35,688 nucleotides of DNA from contig JACYMF010000015.1 of assembly GCA_015272165.1 (NCBI GenBank), forward strand, positions 1-35,688, written 5' to 3'. Source of the DNA: Cyanobacterium sp. T60_A2020_053. Lineage in GTDB: Bacteria > Cyanobacteriota > Cyanobacteriia > Cyanobacteriales > Cyanobacteriaceae. The notes beneath the pieces were generated by a model that saw nothing but the letters and a program-made list of their open reading frames with translations, ran no database searches and had not been told where the DNA came from. The translations under genes were made by a program, and so were the position numbers. Positions 26,780-34,226 of the stretch are shown piece after piece. The first letter of the stretch is position 1, and every line of letters begins with the position of its first letter.

Positions 26780-27067
26780 TTACTCTTTAACTCGCTCTGC
26801 TTTTTCCAATTGCCAGAGAATTTGATTGCCTTCCCGGCGCACCCTCGACACAATCCAGTTACGCCATGCCCATTCTTCGCCCCGACTGGTGACGGCGCTG
26901 GCGTTAATATCCATCAAATCAGCTAATTCTGAGCTAGTTATTAAATAACCATTAGCAGAAATATCTTCAGCAATACGCAAAGTGTCAATCATATTTTTTA
27001 GTTGTTTAACTCTCTCATCACGGCTCAGAAATTGTTCTTCTATTCCATTGCTGTAGGGTTCATTCAT
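26780..27067 (-). CDS. Small conserved-looking protein, possible HTH
   Basis: I do not recognise this 95-residue protein. The central part, LITSSELADLMDINASAVTSRGEEWAWRNWIVSRVRR (in pieces, residues about 46-82), has the look of a helix-turn-helix followed by a tryptophan-rich wing, so DNA binding is possible. The N-terminus is charged (RDERVKQLKNMIDTLR) and may be a helix. It is the only gene in its direction here. A possible promoter for it lies at 27126-27153. Confidence 0.6.
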   Translation of the reverse strand: MNEPYSNGIEEQFLSRDERVKQLKNMIDTLRIAEDISANGYLITSSELADLMDINASAVTSRGEEWAWRNWIVSRVRREGNQILWQLEKAERVKE

Positions 27068-27429
27068 AATTTTTGATTAGTAAAGTTTGTTACTTTTTGC
27101 TGATTATCAAATTATTTTTAGTTTTACTATAATCTATTCTACTCAATTGTTAATACTTTTGACTCTTTTTTAACGCTATATTTATCCATTTTTATAAATT
27201 ATTTTGATACTAATTTATATATTGTTTCCTATATTAGTTATTTTTTCTTAAACTTTACTCTAAGTATTTTAAAAATTATTAAATAATCAGTATTTTTACT
27301 GAGAAGTTTTCTGAGAAACACAAAGCAACATTAAAAAATGTAATGATAACCTTAATTTTTGTGGGGTTTCGTTTCCTCAACACAACTTATAAACTATATA
27401 TATATGCAAAACACTCTACATTTTAAGAA
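27068..27429. other. AT-rich gap with a possible promoter
   Basis: The gap is very AT-rich and no gene is seen. On the minus strand TTAACA (27148-27153) and TATAGT (27126-27131) are 16 nt apart and could drive the 95-residue gene. At 27359-27392 is a variant of the repeat at 14871-14905. No clear terminator for trhO is seen. Confidence 0.4.
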
Positions 27430-28194
27430 TCAATTTTTAGGAATAGGATTACCCGATTCAGGGCATAGTTGATAACTTCCTTCTTCTAAACCGTGTTTGA
27501 CAGCTACTCTGTCATCAAAAACAAAACATTCTCCTTCCCATAGGCTTTCTTCTTTTGGAATTTCTTGTAAATATTTTAAAATTCCACCCTGCAAATGATA
27601 AACCTCTTTAAAACCTTTGCTTAACATTAAAGCGGTTACTTTTTCGCAACGTATACCACCAGTACAAAATAAAGCAATTTTTTCTCCTTTGCATTCACTT
27701 AAATTATGCTCAATATAATCATTAAATTCTTTAAAAGAATCAATATGAGGATTTTCTGCTTTTTTAAAAGTACCGATTTCTACTTCATAATCATTGCGAG
27801 TATCTACTACTTTAACATCAGCTTGAGATATTAATTGATTCCATTCTTGAGGATTAACGTATGTACCAACTTGCTTGAGGGGATCAGCTTCAGAGATACC
27901 AAAAGTAATAATTTCTGGCTTTATTTTCACTTTCATTCTTTCAAAAGGAATAGTTTTCGTTATACTAAATTTAATTTCTAGTTCACGATAGTTAATTAAA
28001 TTTTTAATTATATCTACAGCAGAATTAATGGCTATTTCTTCCCCGACAATGTTACTATTTATCCCTTCATGAGCAATTAAAATTGTCCCTTTTATGCCCA
28101 AATCATTACAAACTGACAATAGTTTTTGCTGTATAATTTCCAAATTATCAAGGGGGAGAAACTGATAAAATGAAGCAAATATAAATTTCATCAT
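27430..28194 (-). CDS. trhO: TrhO, tRNA uridine(34) hydroxylase (rhodanese family)
   Basis: TrhO (YceA) makes 5-hydroxyuridine at the wobble position of certain tRNAs using oxygen. The 254-residue protein has an N-terminal acylphosphatase-like domain (GIKGTILIAHEGIN near residues 33-46) and a rhodanese domain with VVDTRNDYEVEIGTF and the active loop FCTGGIRCEK, catalytic-type Cys177. It ends soon after FVFDDRVAV and lacks the long cysteine-rich tail of the E. coli protein, so it is the short form. Two ATGs are adjacent at the start. On the minus strand a TATAAT lies at 28226-28231. Confidence 0.92.
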   Translation of the reverse strand: MMKFIFASFYQFLPLDNLEIIQQKLLSVCNDLGIKGTILIAHEGINSNIVGEEIAINSAVDIIKNLINYRELEIKFSITKTIPFERMKVKIKPEIITFGISEADPLKQVGTYVNPQEWNQLISQADVKVVDTRNDYEVEIGTFKKAENPHIDSFKEFNDYIEHNLSECKGEKIALFCTGGIRCEKVTALMLSKGFKEVYHLQGGILKYLQEIPKEESLWEGECFVFDDRVAVKHGLEEGSYQLCPESGNPIPKN

Positions 28195-28513
28195 TGATTA
28201 TTTCTTTTCATCGACCACTCCCACTATTATAAGGTAAGACATATTTAACTTGCTGTTTTTATTCAGCCCTAAAAATAACTTAAACATTTAACGGTGGCTT
28301 TTTGCCCCTTGTCTTCTGCCCATCAACACCCAGCAAACTTAGATCCGAGGACCTTATCCACATCTTGCTGAAAAGGTAAGGGCGCCCTTCACCCTTTTAT
28401 AAATAAGTAGTTTTCCCACGAGAAGAAAGAAAAGAAGAATTATGGGTCAAATCATGATATTCTGTATTTTACTTCTAAAAAATAACTAATTAAGGATAGA
28501 GTGAAAATCAATT
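28195..28513. other. Divergent gap with a palindrome on the iterated motif
   Basis: No gene is seen. AAGGGCGCCCTT at 28378-28389 is a perfect palindrome containing the iterated GGGCGC motif in both directions. Flanking AAAAGG and CCTTTT extend it with a small internal loop. It lies about 125 bp before the DUF3727 gene. Promoters for trhO (-) and the DUF3727 gene (+) should both be here. Confidence 0.45.
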
Positions 28514-29098
28514 ATGTCCTCCAATTTTTCTTCCGAAAGTGAACAATATGACGGCACAGAAATCGTTACCATTCGTGATGACGACGGGCGCTGTTTGGAT
28601 TGTTATGTAGAAAATGAAGTGGATTACGAAGGCAAAAATTATGTCTTACTTATGCCCATCGATTTAACTATTATGATTCTGACGGATGACGTTTTAGACG
28701 AAGAAGAAGATAGCGACATCGAAACTGTGATTGTGGAAGATGATGACGAAATTGATGCTATTTTTGATGATGCGAAAGCTGTTTTAGCTGAACTTAATTT
28801 ATCCTTAAAAAGGAGCGGATTCTTATTGACTGCTAGTGGAGAATTACCTCCTTTAGAAGATGATAATTTAGTCAGTTTAGAATTAGATGAAGATAACGGA
28901 CAGATTGTTGGCGAAGAATTGCAATTTTTAGCTATTTTTTATAGTTTTGAGCAGAAATATAGTATCTTTACTCCTACTACTCCTATCATGTTTTTAGGGG
29001 AAAGAAAATCGTCAGGAAAAATCATTATTTTTGAGCCTGAAAATGAAAAACAACAAGCCATTTTGGAAGAGTTACTTTTTGAAAGTGATGAAGATTAG
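28514..29098 (+). CDS. DUF3727 family acidic protein
   Basis: A 194-residue, strongly acidic protein matching my memory of the cyanobacterial and plastid DUF3727 family (often with a DUF1292-like start). It begins with a region like EIVTIRDDDGRCLDCYVEN and DYEGKNYVLLMPID, then an aspartate/glutamate run at about 75-100, then a second domain with YSIFTPTTPIMFLGE. No catalytic motif or membrane span is seen. The function is not known to me. It stands alone, facing the next minus-strand gene. Confidence 0.8.
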   Translation: MSSNFSSESEQYDGTEIVTIRDDDGRCLDCYVENEVDYEGKNYVLLMPIDLTIMILTDDVLDEEEDSDIETVIVEDDDEIDAIFDDAKAVLAELNLSLKRSGFLLTASGELPPLEDDNLVSLELDEDNGQIVGEELQFLAIFYSFEQKYSIFTPTTPIMFLGERKSSGKIIIFEPENEKQQAILEELLFESDED

Positions 29099-29269
29099 TT
29101 GAAAGGGCGAAGGACAAGAGGCAAAATTTTAAATGTTTTAACATCAAAGATTTTGATATAGTGCTTATTTTTTATAATCTGTGAATTTGCTTCAATAATT
29201 TTTGAATAGGATAAAAGCAATACATATTTTTTGAGAAAAAAGACTATTTTTTTACTTATTCAATGCACC

Positions 29270-30217
29270 CTATTTAAAGTCAGTATTGTCATTACTTTTC
29301 AAAATAATAGCATCATTACCAATAAATGCTTTTCTAGCAATAATATTATTTTTTATATCAAAAAGATAAATTTTATTTAAGTCTAAATCTATACTTTTGT
29401 CAATAATATTCTGTGCCAATTCTTTCTGTTGATTTTCTGAAAGATTATACCATTCTTTACTTAATGTAAGTCTAATTTCACTACCTGAAAAATTAGCTTC
29501 AATATTCAAAATTAAAGTTTTACCATATTTTTTAGTGACATTTTCAATACTTTGGCGAATGTTGGCGATTAAACTTTCTTCTAAGGTTAGAGGAGTTATT
29601 TTTCCAGCGCCCTCCGCCTCAGATATTACCTCGTCATCAGTAATAATATTAGTATCTTCTTGAGAAGAAATTATTTCATCATCACTAACAATATTTACTT
29701 CTTCTTGGGGAGAAATTACAACATCTTCCGTTAATGATTGCTCATTTTTAAGGGGCTTTTCTGCTGGAGATAAATTAATATCAGTATCATTAGATAACTC
29801 AGTTTGAGAAGGTATTTCTAGGGATGGTGAAGGAGAATTATCCGTGATGTTAGAAGTATTGATAAATTGATTAGAGCGAATAATTGACCATGATACAATT
29901 ATAATAACGAGAGCAATAGTAATAAATAAAACCAGCGCCCTTCGCCCTTGCCACCATTTCCTCGCAGGATTGACAGGAGGAGGGGAAGGAAGCCAATCAT
30001 CTTCAGTATTATTCACAGAAAAAAGATTATCTTTATCACCCTGTAAATTTTCTAGTAAATTTAAGCTAATTTGTTGAAAATTTTGAATATTATTATCATT
30101 GAGACGAGGGATATTGTCAGGATTGCGAAGAATATTGATAGCTGATTGTAAATTATTAATGGTTGCTTCTAATTCTTCCACAAACATAGAATTATTAGGG
30201 GTATTATCTAAAGACAT
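29270..30217 (-). CDS. Membrane-anchored acidic protein of unknown function
   Basis: I do not recognise this 315-residue protein. Residues 1-60 are likely helical (ELEATINNLQSAINILR), followed by a proline-rich turn and a basic patch, ARKWWQGRR. One membrane span is at about 93-113 (ALVLFITIALVIIIVSW). Then comes an acidic serine-rich linker to about 215, with imperfect repeats of 15-16 residues of the type ISxQExxNIxxDDE. A compact C-terminal domain is at about 216-315. The basic patch before the span suggests the N-terminus is cytoplasmic and the C-terminal domain is outside or in a lumen. Confidence 0.7.
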   Translation of the reverse strand: MSLDNTPNNSMFVEELEATINNLQSAINILRNPDNIPRLNDNNIQNFQQISLNLLENLQGDKDNLFSVNNTEDDWLPSPPPVNPARKWWQGRRALVLFITIALVIIIVSWSIIRSNQFINTSNITDNSPSPSLEIPSQTELSNDTDINLSPAEKPLKNEQSLTEDVVISPQEEVNIVSDDEIISSQEDTNIITDDEVISEAEGAGKITPLTLEESLIANIRQSIENVTKKYGKTLILNIEANFSGSEIRLTLSKEWYNLSENQQKELAQNIIDKSIDLDLNKIYLFDIKNNIIARKAFIGNDAIILKSNDNTDFK

Positions 30218-30250
30218 AAAAGGCTTTTTCCATTTAATGATGAGATTATT

Positions 30251-30395
30251 AATTTAAGGGCAGGTTTCAGGTGTAATTTTCAGATGATGATATAATAATT
30301 CGAGAAAAAAATTGAACCGAAAAAAAATCAATTAATATCTATTTTTTGTCAATTCTTTCACCTAATACCTAACACCTGATACCTGACACCTTTTT
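30251..30395. repeat. Facing CCTGAAACC-type repeats
   Basis: GCAGGTTTCAGGTG lies at 30251-30264, and a run of CCTAATACC/CCTGATACC/CCTGACACC units at 30360-30392. The arrangement resembles 22141-22257, including the shared text TCAATTCTTT before the right-hand units. It looks like a small inverted-repeat element built from short repeats. Confidence 0.5.
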
Positions 30396-30403
30396 CAGAA
30401 CCC

Positions 30404-30694
30404 CTATTTACTACCATAATAAAAAAGAATTTCTTTCTCTTTTAAAGGCGGAAAATCAGCATCAATTAACATTTGATTTAATTCACTTTGAGGGAGATGT
30501 TTTGCCCCAATGCGCACAATACGAGAGCGCATGGTATTAGTCACTCCACTTCTTTTTCTTCCTGCTTCAAACCCCATAACTGTTTGATATAGTTGGAGTT
30601 TTTCGGGAGGAATAGGGCTACCATCTAAGTCTAACCCCTGTGCGATGGCTTGATCTACTGCATCAGCGCCCTTCATCTGATTTTCTGTACTCAT
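30404..30694 (-). CDS. Hypothetical 96-residue protein
   Basis: I do not recognise this protein. It has 96 residues, is soluble-looking and rich in charged residues. The middle, GFEAGRKRSGVTNTMRSRIVR, is basic and may bind nucleic acid or another acidic partner. The end, DADFPPLKEKEILFYYGSK, is distinctive. It is divergent from the ROK kinase gene across a 64-bp gap, so the two share an upstream region. Confidence 0.65.
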   Translation of the reverse strand: MSTENQMKGADAVDQAIAQGLDLDGSPIPPEKLQLYQTVMGFEAGRKRSGVTNTMRSRIVRIGAKHLPQSELNQMLIDADFPPLKEKEILFYYGSK

Positions 30695-30724
30695 GTTGTA
30701 TTTTTATTAGTGATTCAGTTAAAT

Positions 30725-30730
30725 TATAAT
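30725..30730 (+). promoter_or_regulatory. Possible -10 box for the ROK kinase gene
   Basis: A perfect TATAAT lies 28 nt before the ROK gene ATG, in the 64-bp divergent gap. The matching -35 region is only T-rich. Confidence 0.35.
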
Positions 30731-30758
30731 CAAAATGATGCAGTAAATAGAAGTAATT

Positions 30759-31646
30759 ATGAGTAAATCAGAAGTGATTGGGGTGGATTTAGGTGGCACG
30801 GCGATCAAATTTGGTCGTTTTTTAGCTGATGGCACTTGTTTAGAATCTTTTAGCGTGGCTACCCCCCAACCAGCTACCCCAGAGGCAGTAATTGACAAAA
30901 TCGCTTCTATTGTCAATGATTTACAAAAAAATCGCCATATCATCTCATTAGGTGTCGGTATGCCCGGTGCGGTGGATGTAACAGGTAGAATTGCCAAAGT
31001 AGCAATTAATTTGTCTGGATGGCATGATGTGCCTTTAGCCGATGAGTTGGAGAAAAAAACAGGCATTCAAACTACTTGCGCCAATGATGCTAATTGTGCC
31101 GGATTAGGAGAGGCATGGTTAGGCGCAGGAAAAGGTTATCAAGATTTAGTTTTAATTACCATTGGTACAGGGGTGGGGGGCGCTATTATTCTTGATGGTA
31201 AACTATTTACTGGGCATAGGGGCGCCGGTGGAGAATTAGGTTTAATTACCTTTAACCCCCATGGGCATCCTTGTAATAGCGGTAATACTGGCTCTTTTGA
31301 GCAACACGCTTCGGCGCGCGCCATTTATCGAGATACGGGCAAAAAACCTTCCGAATGGGGCGAATTGGCAGATAAAAATGACCCTGAAGCCTTGACATTT
31401 TGGCAAAATTATGGTAAGACTATTGCCATCGGTTTAGCCACTTACATTTATATGTTAACCCCGGAGGTGATTTTGATTGGGGGGGGAGTGAGTGCCAGCG
31501 CCCATCATTTTTTACCTTCAACTTGGGCAGAAATTGAAAAACGGGTATTACCTAGTTCGAGGGAAGGTTTACAATTAAAAGTAGCACAATTAGGCAATGA
31601 TGCTGGGATGACGGGCGCTGCTAAATTGGCATGGGCGCTAATTTGA
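30759..31646 (+). CDS. ROK-family sugar kinase, zinc site lost
   Basis: ROK kinases phosphorylate glucose or related sugars with ATP (or polyphosphate). The 295-residue protein has the phosphate loop GVDLGGTAIKFG near residues 8-19, the catalytic-type Asp110 in CANDANCAG and the second nucleotide loop GTGVGGAI near 136-143. The usual zinc site (GELGH... then CxCGxxGCxE) reads GELGL and C172-N-S174-G-N-T-G-S179-F-E181. The histidine and two of the three cysteines are therefore replaced. It could be a glucokinase; the exact sugar cannot be told. The cysteine-poor form may be normal in its own cyanobacterial branch. Confidence 0.88.
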   Translation: MSKSEVIGVDLGGTAIKFGRFLADGTCLESFSVATPQPATPEAVIDKIASIVNDLQKNRHIISLGVGMPGAVDVTGRIAKVAINLSGWHDVPLADELEKKTGIQTTCANDANCAGLGEAWLGAGKGYQDLVLITIGTGVGGAIILDGKLFTGHRGAGGELGLITFNPHGHPCNSGNTGSFEQHASARAIYRDTGKKPSEWGELADKNDPEALTFWQNYGKTIAIGLATYIYMLTPEVILIGGGVSASAHHFLPSTWAEIEKRVLPSSREGLQLKVAQLGNDAGMTGAAKLAWALI

Positions 31647-31649
31647 GAA

Positions 31650-31791
31650 AGGGCAGTTTTTGCAAAGTTGAACCAAAAATCTAAATTTTGGAAGAGGAAG
31701 CAGAGGAGGCACAAGAGAAAGCAGGGAATTTTCAAAGTTGAACCAAAAATCTAAATTTTGGAAGGGGAAGCAGAGGAGGCACGGGAGAAAG
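31650..31791. repeat. 70-bp tandem duplication after the ROK gene
   Basis: Two units, roughly 31650-31719 and 31720-31791, share CAAAGTTGAACCAAAAATCT and then AAATTTTGGAAG plus a purine-rich GGAAGCAGAGGAGGCAC stretch. Matching points (CAAAGTTG at 31663 and 31733) give a period of 70 bp. The second unit starts with an R4-like end. Confidence 0.75.
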
Positions 31792-31896
31792 GGAGATTTT
31801 TTACTATTAATTGATTTATTAGTAATTAAAAACCTCTGAATTTATGATTATTAGCTAGTTTGAAAAATTAACATTTTTGAGAATGAAAATGCCCTG
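31722..31896. repeat. R4-like element, second copy
   Basis: The left end CAGGGAATTTTCAAAG resembles the left end of R4 (CAGGGTGTTTTCAAAG). The right 104 bp (31793-31896) are about 90% identical by eye to the right part of R4, ending TGAAAATGCCCTG. The interior left part differs. No target duplication is visible here. Confidence 0.6.
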
Positions 31897-31938
31897 CTTG
31901 TTATCCCTGCTTATACAATTAATTTTATATGAGAATTT

Positions 31939-32090
31939 ATATGAAGTTCATTTGATTAATTATAAATCAACCAAAAATAATCTTAGTTCAATTTATTGAA
32001 CGGAATACTATTGGTTCCGTGTAATTCATTACACGGTGGGGAAATTGCGAAGATACAATCTTTTAATAACTAATTTACCTAACTTGATAT
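31939..32090 (+). repeat. R1 element, copy E, abutting mutL
   Basis: Palindromes GTTCAAT/ATTGAAC (31986-32001) and CCGTGTAA/TTACACGG (32017-32036). The right end AACTTGATAT finishes at 32090, only 6 bp before the mutL ATG. The left end ATATGAAGT is slightly changed. The mutL leader and any ribosome site therefore come mostly from the element. Confidence 0.75.
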
Positions 32091-32096
32091 TACTCT

Positions 32097-33734
32097 ATGA
32101 TGAGAATAAATAAACTACCCCTTGAAGTAATCAAATTAATTGCGGCAGGGGAGGTGATAGACTCATTAACAGCAGTGGTAAAGGAGTTAGTCGAAAATAG
32201 CCTCGATGCCCAAGCGAAACGCATTGTTATTACTATTTATCCTGAATTGTGGATGGTGCAGGTAGCAGATAATGGCACGGGTATCAGCGCCCTTCACCTC
32301 AGTAATGCGCCCCTCGCCCATACCACCAGTAAAATTAGTAGTTGTCAAGATTTAAACAATATTCAAACCCTAGGATTTCGAGGGGAAGCGTTACACAGTA
32401 TATCTCAGTTAGCAGAATTAACCATTGCCAGTCGAATCAAAGGAGATTGCGGTTATCAATGGCATGAAAACAAAAATATTACCCCCTGCGCCCTTGCCGA
32501 AGGTACAATTATTACGGTGAATAATTTATTTCATAATATTCCCCTGCGCCGTCAGGCTAATCCCCCTTTTAAACAACAAATTAAACAGATACAAATTTTA
32601 ATAGGTGAATTTGCCTTATGTCATCCTCAAGTTACTTGGCAGTTACTAATTAATGATAAATTAAGTTTACATATTAACGGCAAAAATCAAGCTGACCACA
32701 TTTTACTACAACTGTTAAAAAGTATTAATTATACTGACTTAAAAGCCCAAAAATTTTCCATAAATAACTTTTCAGAAGATCATAATTCTCAACTTGAAAT
32801 AGTATTAGGATTACCCGATCGCCTTTCTCGCCCTCGCCCTGACTGGGTTAAGATCGGGGTCAATGGTCGAGTGATTAAATCTCCTGAGTTAGAATCGGCA
32901 ATATTTAGCAGTTTTCATCGCACTTTACCAAGAGATCGTTTTCCTGTGGTATTTGTACATTTACATATTTCTCCCCGTCATATTGACTGGAATCGTCACC
33001 CCACCAAAAGAGAAATTTATTTACATAATTTAGATTTTTGGCAACAGCAAATAAAGGAAAGTATTGAGCAAATTTTTACCATTAGTGAACAAACTATTAG
33101 CAATCAAAGAGTAGAAAAATTATTAACTGTTGCAGAAAATAAACCTATTTATCAAATAGAAAAAAAAGAAAATACAGCTTCTTTAGGATTAATTGAATTA
33201 AAAGTTATCGCACAATCTCGCCATACCTATATTATCGCTGAACATTCCGAAGGTATTTGGTTAATTGAACAACATATCGCCCACGAAAGAATTATCTACG
33301 AACAATTATTAAAACAATGGGAGTTTATTCCCCTTTCTCAACCGCAGATTTTTGAGCATTTTTCCCCTCGTCAAGTAGAACATTTAGACTATCTCGGTTT
33401 TGATATTGATAGTTTTGGGGAAGGGTTGTGGGCGCTGAGAAATATGCCCCAGTTATTACACAGTCGTGATGATATGACAGAAGCGGTATGGGAATTGGCG
33501 AGGGGCGCTGATTTAGATAGTGCGAAAGTAGCGGTAGCCTGTCGTAGCGCCCTCCGTAACGGCACACCATTAACTATATCAGAAATGCAGAATTTAGTAG
33601 ATCAATGGAAAATCACTCGTAATCCTCACACTTGCCCCCACGGGCGCCCGATTTACCTATCATTAGAAGAATCGTCATTGTATCGATTTTTTCGCCGTCA
33701 TTGGGTATTAGGTAAAAGTCATGGTATCAATTGA
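32097..33734 (+). CDS. mutL: DNA mismatch repair protein MutL
   Basis: MutL links MutS mismatch recognition to strand removal. The 545-residue protein has the N-terminal GHKL ATPase with VVKELVENSLDA (residues 27-38), DNGTGI (58-63), TSKI (77-80) and GFRGEAL (93-99). The C-terminal dimer domain keeps CPHGRP (513-518) and ACRSALRNG (481-489). The nuclease motif DQHA(x)2E(x)4E appears as EQHIAHERIIYE (391-402), with Asp replaced by Glu and Ala by Ile. Endonuclease activity is therefore possible but uncertain. The start could be either of two adjacent ATGs. R1 copy E lies directly upstream. Confidence 0.96.
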   Translation: MMRINKLPLEVIKLIAAGEVIDSLTAVVKELVENSLDAQAKRIVITIYPELWMVQVADNGTGISALHLSNAPLAHTTSKISSCQDLNNIQTLGFRGEALHSISQLAELTIASRIKGDCGYQWHENKNITPCALAEGTIITVNNLFHNIPLRRQANPPFKQQIKQIQILIGEFALCHPQVTWQLLINDKLSLHINGKNQADHILLQLLKSINYTDLKAQKFSINNFSEDHNSQLEIVLGLPDRLSRPRPDWVKIGVNGRVIKSPELESAIFSSFHRTLPRDRFPVVFVHLHISPRHIDWNRHPTKREIYLHNLDFWQQQIKESIEQIFTISEQTISNQRVEKLLTVAENKPIYQIEKKENTASLGLIELKVIAQSRHTYIIAEHSEGIWLIEQHIAHERIIYEQLLKQWEFIPLSQPQIFEHFSPRQVEHLDYLGFDIDSFGEGLWALRNMPQLLHSRDDMTEAVWELARGADLDSAKVAVACRSALRNGTPLTISEMQNLVDQWKITRNPHTCPHGRPIYLSLEESSLYRFFRRHWVLGKSHGIN

Positions 33735-33768
33735 CAATTGATAATTGACAATGGACAATTGATAATTA
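33735..33768. repeat. ATTGATAATTGACAA-type short repeats
   Basis: Short AT-rich units (GACAATTGATAATTGACAATG and variants) directly follow the mutL stop. They are like those at 18301-18333 and 25377-25410, where the same trailing AATTATGAGG text also appears. Confidence 0.65.
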
Positions 33769-33887
33769 TGAGGTTTGACTAGCTTCGTGTAGCATCTGTA
33801 ATCTCGTATTTTAACCGCATTTTTATAAAAAAAAGCATCACTTTACATATTTTCTGATGGTTTTAGTCTGTTTTATATCAAGTCTTT

Positions 33888-34037
33888 ATATCAAGTCCGA
33901 TTGGTCACTTACAAATCAATTAAAAACAATCTTAGTTCAATTTATTGAACGTGATAGTATTAGCCGTGTAATTCATTACACGGTGGGTAAATTACGAAGA
34001 TATAATGTATTTGTAACTAATTATCCGAACTTGATAT
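33888..34037 (+). repeat. R1 element, copy D
   Basis: A complete 150-bp copy: ends ATATCAAGT (33888-33896) and ACTTGATAT (34029-34037), palindromes GTTCAAT/ATTGAAC (33935-33950) and CCGTGTAA/TTACACGG (33964-33983). A second ATATCAAGT at 33875-33883 suggests a duplicated or older end. Confidence 0.8.
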
Positions 34038-34046
34038 TAGTCCGTT

Positions 34047-34150
34047 TTACAGCAGTTTTCATTTCCTTAAACTATACCTTGAATTATCACAAAGATTCTC
34101 TTTGCGCCTTTGCGTCTTTGCGAGAAACAAAAGACATGGTTTATTACTCT
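34047..34150 (+). repeat. R2 element, copy between R1 copy D and lysA
   Basis: The left end TTACAGCAGTTTTCATTTCC matches R2. The middle has CTTTGCGCCTTTGCGTCTTTG and the right part reads GACATGGTTTATT. The right terminal repeat is not preserved. It begins 9 bp after R1 copy D. Confidence 0.65.
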
Positions 34151-34226
34151 TGCCTTTTGCCTCTTGCCTTCTATGATAAGATAATTTTCATAACCTATAA
34201 CTGACTGCTATATTTAATCAAAATAA

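Noticed and set aside
31505-31735. A 76-codon minus-strand frame starting with a cysteine/leucine-rich segment
   Set aside because: It overlaps the end of the ROK gene and the 70-bp duplication; the hydrophobic start is the translated purine-rich repeat in reverse.
33857-34204. A 115-codon plus-strand frame upstream of lysA
   Set aside because: It runs straight through R1 copy D and R2, with peptide shared only with other repeat copies. It is explained by the repeats.
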